Origin: a virus
Strand: one strand, 5' to 3'
Virus record (IMG/VR): IMGVR_UViG_3300027704_000120
Location: 1-28,122 of that record
Length of the DNA stretch: 28,122 nucleotides
The position numbers and the translations under genes are program-made. The notes under the pieces are model-generated. The model did no database searches, was not told where the DNA came from, and worked only from the letters and a program-made list of their open reading frames with translations. Shown here one piece after another: positions 23,220 through 28,122 of this stretch. Positions within the stretch are counted from its first letter, which is position 1, and the number at the start of each line of letters is the position of its first letter.

Positions 23220-23233
23220 TACAATATAACAAA
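23220..23233 (-). promoter_or_regulatory. Promoter-like motif TTTGTTATATTGTA
   Basis: Identical over 14 bases to the motif at 15699-15712. It is 46 bases downstream of the phosphoesterase stop and about 50 bases upstream of a terminator, so a transcript from here would be very short. Confidence 0.35.
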
Positions 23234-23279
23234 AAATATTTGACATATTAATCAAATAAAAGCTTTTTTTATAGTATAA

Positions 23280-24365
23280 TTAAAAATAATGCACAAATCT
23301 TGCTACTTGACCGCTTTCTTTGTCATGTAAAAATCCTTCTACTGCTTTAGGAACACCACAAAACCCCTTTCCTGAGTGCCAAGAATCACTAGCTGATGGA
23401 CTTCTCATATATTCCACAGTAACACCAATATAATCTTTAGCATCTAACCACTTGTGCTTAATCTTATGATGTAAATGATGTAGATACCAATACCTGTGAG
23501 TTGTTTCTGCCCATTCTTTTGGCTTCTCATTTGCCATCAAAAGGGGTAACTTGTCAAATTTAGCCCCATCCCCATGTTCTAGTCCAATTAAATTACTTCC
23601 AAATTTATAATATTTACGATTTGATACCCCAGCATCAACTGTAACATCATCTGCATTTCTAAACCAACTCTTTAAAGCGTGTGCCAGGTGAAATCCACTT
23701 TGGAAATCGTGATTACTCATTGAATGTACACAATCCACAGGAGCAACTTCTCTTAACATCTCTACACAATGAACATAAACCTGTAAAGCAACTTCATAAT
23801 GTTCCCACCACTTACCATCTGTATCTTGATAAGTACCTCTAGTAGTTGCCGAAAGCACGGAGTCGGTGTGGAGTATGTCATTACCAATACAGAATAACAC
23901 TCTATCTATCCCAAAACCTTTAGCTTTTTGAATAAGCCCACTAACACCCATTAAAACTCTTTGTATAGCAATCTCCATATTGTATTCTTCACCTGTTTCT
24001 CTTGCACTAGCATATTTTCCAATATGAACATCAGCAGGATTGATAACCAATAAGTGTTGCCCTTCTTTATGTATAATTTTAGGGTATTCAGGAGCATTAT
24101 CTTCAATAAGCTTTAAAACATTACTAAATACATTTTTCTCATCAACTACATTAGGCTTAGTGACTACTGAAAATCGTAAATCACCACCCATGTTTTGCCA
24201 ATGTTTAACTGAAATAACATCTTTCTTTTCAATACCTCTTTCAAGTAAATGCTCATCTAAAGCTGAATTGTGCGAAAGGTTATAGTTGAGGTTTTTTAAA
24301 TCCCCTGCTCGGTGTTGATATATAAAATCAACTTCTTCATCCGAAAGTCTTAATCGTTTTCCCAT
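23280..24365 (-). CDS. Metallophosphoesterase (calcineurin-like) protein, 361 aa
   Basis: The motifs of the two-metal phosphoesterase fold appear in order: D112-x-H114 (PADVHIGK), G161-N-D163 (CIGNDILHTD), N218-H219-D220 (MSNHDFQ), H264 (LEHGDG) and a histidine cluster HHLHH (296-300). Such enzymes hydrolyse phosphomono- or diesters; the phage substrate is unknown (DNA, nucleotide or other). The N-terminal ~100 residues look like a DNA-binding-type addition (RLSDEEVDFIYQHRAG), and similar phage proteins are known with this layout. It is the last gene of the lysis unit, 15 bases after the holin stop and before a strong terminator. Confidence 0.85.
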   Translation of the reverse strand: MGKRLRLSDEEVDFIYQHRAGDLKNLNYNLSHNSALDEHLLERGIEKKDVISVKHWQNMGGDLRFSVVTKPNVVDEKNVFSNVLKLIEDNAPEYPKIIHKEGQHLLVINPADVHIGKYASARETGEEYNMEIAIQRVLMGVSGLIQKAKGFGIDRVLFCIGNDILHTDSVLSATTRGTYQDTDGKWWEHYEVALQVYVHCVEMLREVAPVDCVHSMSNHDFQSGFHLAHALKSWFRNADDVTVDAGVSNRKYYKFGSNLIGLEHGDGAKFDKLPLLMANEKPKEWAETTHRYWYLHHLHHKIKHKWLDAKDYIGVTVEYMRSPSASDSWHSGKGFCGVPKAVEGFLHDKESGQVARFVHYF

Positions 24366-24380
24366 ATAGTAAAAGTATTG

Positions 24381-24773
24381 TTATTTTTTAACCTTTTCCC
24401 AACTCCTTCCACCGAAATATGCACCAATGACTGTTAATAAGATCAATTGTAGAAGATCGATCCAAGTTCCATCCACATGAAAGTCTATAAAACCTGCATC
24501 TATAAAGATAAGAATCATTGTACTTAAAACAAGAAATAAAAGTATAATTGGGCGTACATTTTTAGCTAACCAAGAGTCTGATTCCATATCTGACTTCCAT
24601 CTAGCTGATACTTCTTGTTGCATTTTAGATTCATAAGAGTGAATTATCTCCTGAATCTTTCTTTCTGCTTCTAACTTCTCTTCTTTTGTTGTAGTTAAGT
24701 TGTCTATAACACCTCCTACACTATCAACAAGGTCTTTAGCTCCACTTGAAAATATTTTACCTAGTATATTCAT
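24381..24773 (-). CDS. Holin, 3TM type (putative), 130 aa
   Basis: An amphipathic N-terminal region with a charged helix (TKEEKLEAERKIQEIIHSYE) leads into SWLAKNVRPIILLFLVLSTM and two further hydrophobic stretches, IFIDAGFIDF and WIDLLQLILLTVIGAYFG (residues about 72-124). The SWLA-x-N-x-RP entry into the first membrane helix is characteristic of the 3TM holin family found in phages and gene transfer agents. It would form the inner-membrane hole at lysis. It belongs to a lysis cassette, just downstream of the spanin-like pair. Confidence 0.75.
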   Translation of the reverse strand: MNILGKIFSSGAKDLVDSVGGVIDNLTTTKEEKLEAERKIQEIIHSYESKMQQEVSARWKSDMESDSWLAKNVRPIILLFLVLSTMILIFIDAGFIDFHVDGTWIDLLQLILLTVIGAYFGGRSWEKVKK

Positions 24774-24774
24774 G

Positions 24775-24822
24775 TTATTTTTTTATTGGATAAACCTTCT
24801 TTTTCTTTCTTTTCTTTGCCAT
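24775..24822 (-). CDS. Very short basic ORF, 15 aa (doubtful)
   Basis: ATG at 24822, 5 bases after the lipoprotein stop, encodes MAKKRKKKKVYPIKK and stops 1 base before the holin ATG. Nine or more of 15 residues are Lys/Arg. It fills the gap between two lysis genes exactly. It could be a translated leader or regulator of the holin, or chance; size alone cannot decide. Confidence 0.25.
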   Translation of the reverse strand: MAKKRKKKKVYPIKK

Positions 24823-24827
24823 TATGT

Positions 24828-25268
24828 TTATATTTTTCTAATCCACCTAAAAGTTTTTTTATACCATCTATTGTCTTTCTTGTTTTGTTTTGTCAGGCAA
24901 ACACCACATACTGTATCAGTTACAGTAAGTCTAACTGTGTCTATTATTGTTTGTAAAACTATTTTATATTCATATTGAATACTATCATCTCCCATTCTCA
25001 TTGTAGTCCTCTCGTACATATTACTTAGATTCCACAGACTATCTGAATATTTTTTTTTGATAACTTTTATATCTCTTTTCTTCCTCCATAAGTCTTGCTC
25101 TAACAATACTTTCTGTTCTTTTCTGGAGTTTACTTGGTCTACAGCTTCATCTGCTGACCTGAAAAGACTATCTAAATTATTATCAAAAGATTTTATCTCT
25201 TCCACAGGCTCTTCTGATGAGAAGCATGAGGACAATATAAGCAATAACATAAAACATTTAACTTTCAT
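24828..25268 (-). CDS. Lipoprotein, probable outer-membrane spanin (Rz1-like), 146 aa
   Basis: The N-terminus MKVKCFMLLLILSSCFSSEE is a short lipoprotein signal with lipobox LSSC; C15 would be lipidated. The mature part is helical and charged (residues about 30-110), able to reach through the periplasm, and has a second cysteine pair (CGVC, about 125-128) before a basic C-terminus. Its start overlaps the 72-aa membrane protein gene by 11 bases, as Rz1 genes overlap Rz. It would join the outer to the inner membrane at lysis. It is longer than classical Rz1, so another lipoprotein role is possible. Confidence 0.6.
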   Translation of the reverse strand: MKVKCFMLLLILSSCFSSEEPVEEIKSFDNNLDSLFRSADEAVDQVNSRKEQKVLLEQDLWRKKRDIKVIKKKYSDSLWNLSNMYERTTMRMGDDSIQYEYKIVLQTIIDTVRLTVTDTVCGVCLTKQNKKDNRWYKKTFRWIRKI

Positions 25269-25476
25269 TTATGTTTTTTAATGTTTCTATAAACTTATCA
25301 TTAAGCTTTTTATAATCTCCTCTAAGAATTATAACCTCTTCTTGTAAATCTTCTATTTGATTTGTAAGAGTAGTCTTATTGTCTATATATAAATAACCAA
25401 TAGCGATAATACAGAAAAATAAACCCCCTGCCATTGGGTTTGCTGCAAAATCTTTAAAGTTTATTGGAGATTTCAA
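25258..25476 (-). CDS. Inner-membrane spanin-like protein (Rz-like), 72 aa
   Basis: One membrane segment near the N-terminus (GGLFFCIIAIGYLYI, residues 17-31) is followed by a coiled-coil-prone helix (TLTNQIEDLQEEVIILRGDY and onward) to the end: the layout of inner-membrane spanins. It is shorter than lambda Rz. The gene overlaps both neighbours (4 bases ATGA upstream, 11 bases downstream with the lipoprotein gene), so it lies in the right place for a spanin pair. Confidence 0.6.
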   Translation of the reverse strand: MKSPINFKDFAANPMAGGLFFCIIAIGYLYIDNKTTLTNQIEDLQEEVIILRGDYKKLNDKFIETLKNINES

Positions 25477-25718
25477 CTGAAAAACATTTTAATAATAAAA
25501 CCAGCAACAATACCATAAAGAACCCAAAGCGACCTTGCTAGTGTTTTCCTAGCAGTTGTATTTCTATTTACTCTAGCAGTTACACCACTATCAGGATCAA
25601 GTAATCTTTCTGTAAGCATATCTAGTTTCGCATCCATTTTATCTAACTTATCTTCCATTGAGTCCATTCTATGTTCCATTAGTGCCATCTCCTTTACTAT
25701 GTCTTTATTAGTTGCCAT
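25473..25718 (-). CDS. XhlA-like holin-associated membrane protein, 81 aa
   Basis: An N-terminal coiled coil with repeated MDxMxxKLDKMDAKLDML spacing (residues 17-36) is followed by RVNRNTTARKTLARSL and one C-terminal membrane segment (LWVLYGIVAGFIIKMFF). This soluble-coil-then-anchor pattern is that of XhlA/haemolysin-type phage proteins, which associate with holins and the cell membrane during lysis. Start overlaps the previous stop (TAATG). Its exact role, holin or antiholin, is not visible. Confidence 0.65.
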   Translation of the reverse strand: MATNKDIVKEMALMEHRMDSMEDKLDKMDAKLDMLTERLLDPDSGVTARVNRNTTARKTLARSLWVLYGIVAGFIIKMFFS

Positions 25719-26194
25719 TATATTCTATTATCTAAATCAATATATTCTATGGTAACTTCATTCCCCAAAACTAATTGTCTAGCAATATCTGGATATATTC
25801 TTTTGTACGCATTAGTGGACTTTCCAATCCAACCATCTTTGATGATGACATTATTCTCTTGCGAATCCCCCACAAGTAAACATCCAGAAGTATGAGAATC
25901 ATCATTACCGCAGTGTAGCAGAACCCACTTAAAATTAGGAACATCACAAACCTCCAACATACCTTTATGTATTCCAGGAAATCTTTTTGAGTATTTTTCA
26001 TTGAACCCCCCTTCATCTCTAAAGTTTATATTATATGTTCCACTAGGGATTCTAGTTTCACCTTTAACCTTTAATGCTCTATGCTCATCCTCTAATGTAT
26101 AGGCAAGAAATCTCATACCCATTTCTGACTCTGTAAAGAGTAATCCATTAGTACAATCAGCTTGACTACTAAACCTTAGAACCTTAAGCTTCAT
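25718..26194 (-). CDS. DUF5675 lysis-associated protein, 158 aa
   Basis: The core RIPSGTYNINFRDEGGFNE, HKGMLEVCDVPNFKWVLLHC and GNDDSHTSGCLLVGD is the DUF5675 signature. In Bacteroidetes phages this family usually sits in lysis cassettes and is suspected of acting as the endolysin or peptidoglycan enzyme, with the H-x-GN and S/T-x-GC elements resembling a cysteine/histidine site; this is not proven. The ATG at 26194 (1 base after the previous stop) is preferred to the in-frame TTG at 26212, which overlaps the upstream gene. No signal peptide, so release would need the holin. Confidence 0.8.
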   Translation of the reverse strand: MKLKVLRFSSQADCTNGLLFTESEMGMRFLAYTLEDEHRALKVKGETRIPSGTYNINFRDEGGFNEKYSKRFPGIHKGMLEVCDVPNFKWVLLHCGNDDSHTSGCLLVGDSQENNVIIKDGWIGKSTNAYKRIYPDIARQLVLGNEVTIEYIDLDNRI

Positions 26195-26195
26195 T

Positions 26196-26651
26196 TTAGA
26201 TAGTTGCTGCAAAAACCTCTAAATCACAAGCTGCTACCTGTGCTTCTGCTGAGATTACAAATGCTGCATTATGAGATACACTACCTGTTGCTATATCTGC
26301 ACTTGCAATAGCATCAAAGCTTACACCACCTAAGATAAAAGATTTCCCAGCTTCTAGTTTTATAACCATTGAATCTGTTCCAAATACTTTTAAATTAACA
26401 TAATTAGTGTCATCTAAATTTGTTATTCTAATATACTTAACATCAGTTGCTTTTAAAATACCTTGACCTGAAGCTGCTCCAAGTTCAAGTACACTTGTAA
26501 ATGCAGAGATAGGAACTTCTACCACTCTACTATAAACCTCATCTATAGAAGATACTGTTAATGTGTTTGTGTTACCATAAGATTGTCCATTTAGGGTAAC
26601 TGAATCTGTTACTGTTACTGTTAAGTTTGCGTTTGTTACTGTTGTTGCCAT
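26196..26651 (-). CDS. Putative virion-associated protein, 151 aa
   Basis: Beta-rich, threonine/valine-rich sequence without charge clusters: TVTNANLTVTVTDSVTLNGQ, then VKYIRITNLDDTNYVNLKVF and MVIKLEAGKSFILGG. The 'IRI-x-N-x-D ... V-x-L-x-V ... L-x-AGKSF' series of strands is typical of small decoration or fibre-like proteins of marine phages. No signal or membrane segment. It sits between fibre-type genes and the lysis genes, fitting a structural role. The family is not named. Confidence 0.55.
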   Translation of the reverse strand: MATTVTNANLTVTVTDSVTLNGQSYGNTNTLTVSSIDEVYSRVVEVPISAFTSVLELGAASGQGILKATDVKYIRITNLDDTNYVNLKVFGTDSMVIKLEAGKSFILGGVSFDAIASADIATGSVSHNAAFVISAEAQVAACDLEVFAATI

Positions 26652-26676
26652 TTTTTTTTATTTATTTAATTTATTA

Positions 26677-26931
26677 TTATATTCCATTTAGATATTTAAT
26701 TCCATCTAACTCCCATTCTTCTATACCTGTATTATCTCCAGTCCAAAAAGAGCCTTCTTCAGCAGTATATAAAGATATTTCTAAAGTATTTTCAAAGCTT
26801 AATATTTCATTATCTATTAACTCTGTTGTTGTTACAGTCCATTCACTTCCATCTACACTTGAATGAGCAAATTCAATTAGTTTTTTATCTAATTCATCAA
26901 AAACTTCACTTGTTACTATATAATAATTCAT
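26677..26931 (-). CDS. Hypothetical acidic protein, 84 aa
   Basis: The ATG overlaps the stop of the LamG gene (TAATG). Acidic, with alternating strand and helix (YYIVTSEVFDELDKKLIEFA, EWTVTTTELIDNEILSF). The N-terminal 'Y-x-I-V-x-S-x-V' opening is common to small proteins that accompany phage fibre genes, but no function is known. It may be a chaperone or a small structural protein. Confidence 0.6.
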   Translation of the reverse strand: MNYYIVTSEVFDELDKKLIEFAHSSVDGSEWTVTTTELIDNEILSFENTLEISLYTAEEGSFWTGDNTGIEEWELDGIKYLNGI

Positions 26932-27881
26932 TATTTTGATTCAAAATTAGAGTTACCACTTAAAACAATATTAGGAGCAGAGTTTCCACTACTATCATTA
27001 CCATTGTTTTCCATTTTATAATACATTTTTAAATTACTAGAAGCACTATGTGCAGTTGCATCAAGTGGAGTGCCACTATTATATAATTCAGTAATCTCTG
27101 ATTGTGATAATTTCTTATCCCAAATAGTTACATCATTGTATTTTGTTTCTGCACTATTACCTGATTTAGCATAACTCCAACTATTACTACCTATAGCTAT
27201 TTGTCTATCTGCTGTACTCATATTAGGAGTTCCTTGACCAGTTCCATTTGAGCCATAATGACCATTTCCTAGTGGAGTAGCGTTCCAATACATTGGAGCA
27301 TTACTAGATCCAGCAGAATTTGATGTTCCTTTAGTAACTGTAATCATTGTATAACCAGCAGAATTAGCATTACCTCTATTTGCACTACTCCAATATTGTG
27401 AACTTCCTAAACCAGCAGCAGCATAAGCAGCAGCATGGTTACCAGAGTTCGCATGGAATAAATAAAAGTTAGATTTTTTTGCATTTGAAGCAGAACGATA
27501 TTCAAAATATAATCTATTGTAAGATTCATGATAAAAAATTCTTATCATATTAGCACTAGAATTTGTTGTTCCTGAAGTTGTAGAAGAAAATAAATGAATA
27601 TTAGTATTTAAAGAACTATTCCATCCTGCTTTCACCCAAAAAGATATAGTATAGGCAGAGCTATGAATAAAGTTAAATTTACCATTTGTGTCTGCTATAC
27701 GAACAGATTGCCCAGTACCAGTAGTAATAGACTTTGCCACAGCATTATCATTACCAAAAGAAGGAGAAGGTGCATTATATTCCACTCCAATAGCTGTACC
27801 AATGTTAGCAAGTGCTACAGTATTAACACTTCTTATGCGAGTTTGACCAACTCCATTTATATGACTTAAAGAACTTGCCAT
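26931..27881 (-). CDS. LamG/concanavalin-like fibre protein, 316 aa
   Basis: Residues about 40-265 form a LamG-type (concanavalin A-like) jelly roll: SAYTISFWVKAGWNSS, YNRLYFEYRSAS, YNDVTIWDKKLSQSEITELY and NSGTPLDATAHS are the typical 'ISFWVK' and 'DVxIWDxxLSxxEI-x-xLYNSG' elements, followed by LKMYYKMENNGNDSSGN. LamG domains bind glycans, so a tail-fibre or capsid-fibre role in host contact is likely. The start overlaps the previous gene's stop (TAATG). The N-terminal 40 residues would be the virion attachment part. Confidence 0.75.
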   Translation of the reverse strand: MASSLSHINGVGQTRIRSVNTVALANIGTAIGVEYNAPSPSFGNDNAVAKSITTGTGQSVRIADTNGKFNFIHSSAYTISFWVKAGWNSSLNTNIHLFSSTTSGTTNSSANMIRIFYHESYNRLYFEYRSASNAKKSNFYLFHANSGNHAAAYAAAGLGSSQYWSSANRGNANSAGYTMITVTKGTSNSAGSSNAPMYWNATPLGNGHYGSNGTGQGTPNMSTADRQIAIGSNSWSYAKSGNSAETKYNDVTIWDKKLSQSEITELYNSGTPLDATAHSASSNLKMYYKMENNGNDSSGNSAPNIVLSGNSNFESK

Positions 27882-28122
27882 TATCCTTCAGATATTTCTA
27901 TCCAAGTATTATCAGGATTAAACCAGATTTTTTTATCTTCAGCTCCAGTAGTTACCTTGTAACCAATAACTCTAACATAATCACTAGCACCACTTGGAGC
28001 AACTCTAGTTATTTGCCCTGAATTATTTGATAAATATAAAGGTATTCCACAACCAGCACCAGGAGCAACGGATAAACTAACCATTCCTCTTAGAAGCATA
28101 CCGACTTCACCAGGATCTCCAG
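27881..28122 (-). CDS. 3' end of a structural-type gene (partial, runs off the window)
   Basis: The frame remains open to the right edge, so the ATG at 28099 is not necessarily the start; upstream codons read GDPGEVG. The visible end, VSLSVAPGAGCGIPLYLSNN, then YVRVIGYKVTTG and IWFNPDNTWIEISEG, is the pattern of the C-terminal domain found in capsid- or fibre-associated phage proteins ('plYLS..GxIT..AP....VRVIGY....FxPdxTWIE'). Its stop overlaps the LamG start by one base. The full identity needs the sequence beyond the window. Confidence 0.65.
   Translation of the reverse strand, partial: GDPGEVGMLLRGMVSLSVAPGAGCGIPLYLSNNSGQITRVAPSGASDYVRVIGYKVTTGAEDKKIWFNPDNTWIEISEG

Larger units (their letters stand above)
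22859..23279. other. Gene-free control region between two minus-strand units
   Basis: About 420 bases with no credible gene. It holds, in plus-strand order: a promoter-like motif (22884-22896), AT-rich DNA with repeated ATGCAAT and GATGAG/TAGATGAAT words (22920-23005), the imperfect tandem repeat (23023-23098), a terminator (23134-23170), an inverted repeat (23188-23206) and a second promoter-like motif (23220-23233). Confidence 0.75.

Noticed and set aside
24552-24561. A fifth GCGTACATTT word inside the holin gene
   Set aside because: Single, without the preceding A or a partner at 37 bp, and in coding DNA; probably chance.
1-28122. tRNA or rRNA genes, integrase or transposase genes, insertion sequences
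   Set aside because: No cloverleaf-like sequence, no conserved rRNA stretches and no DDE or tyrosine-recombinase motifs were seen in any frame; lysogeny cannot be judged from this window.

Overview
The window is a piece of a tailed double-stranded DNA phage (or prophage) genome, almost certainly one that infects a Bacteroidetes/Flavobacteriia host. Evidence: strongly AT-rich DNA with A/T-ending codons, A-rich leaders with few convincing Shine-Dalgarno sites, TAnnTTTG promoter-like boxes, tightly overlapped genes (ATGA, TAATG), and a long-tailed (siphovirus-type) module with tape measure, tail chaperone frameshift, terminases and a Gram-negative lysis cassette. Portal, capsid and replication genes are not in the window, so it is a part of a larger genome.

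Layout. (1) 1-3475, plus strand: an early-type cluster of small genes with two short tandem cytosine-C5-methyltransferase-like proteins, a DUF3310-like protein, several small unknowns and a RusA-type Holliday junction resolvase. It ends tail-to-tail with the minus-strand cluster. (2) 18523-3456, minus strand: packaging and tail. In order of transcription: small terminase, unknown, a previously easy-to-miss 57-aa membrane protein, large terminase, unknown, tail assembly chaperone with a -1 frameshift (225 and 289 aa products), tail-terminator-like protein, gp10-like tail completion protein, two large tail/baseplate proteins, a 1314-aa tape measure protein, and two small proteins. (3) 18524-19104: gene-free, with a C/A-rich low-complexity block whose minus strand can form G-quadruplexes. 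(4) 20190-19105, minus: a two-gene cassette (GP88-family protein plus unknown), richer in GC and bounded by related 25-29 bp direct repeats, with a strong terminator. (5) 22858-20541, minus: an operon of unknown proteins, with paired AGCGTAC repeats at exactly 37-bp spacing on both sides. (6) 28122-23280, minus: structural/fibre genes (LamG), then lysis (DUF5675 enzyme, XhlA-like holin, Rz/Rz1-like spanin pair, 3TM holin) and a metallophosphoesterase, closed by a strong terminator.

How the genes fit together: the minus-strand units build and fill the virion (terminases package DNA, chaperone and tape measure assemble a long tail, LamG and large tail proteins probably contact the host) and then lyse the cell. 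The plus-strand unit handles DNA: methylation of phage DNA and resolution of recombination/replication branches before packaging. Product assignments come from recognising motifs by eye; no database search was possible.
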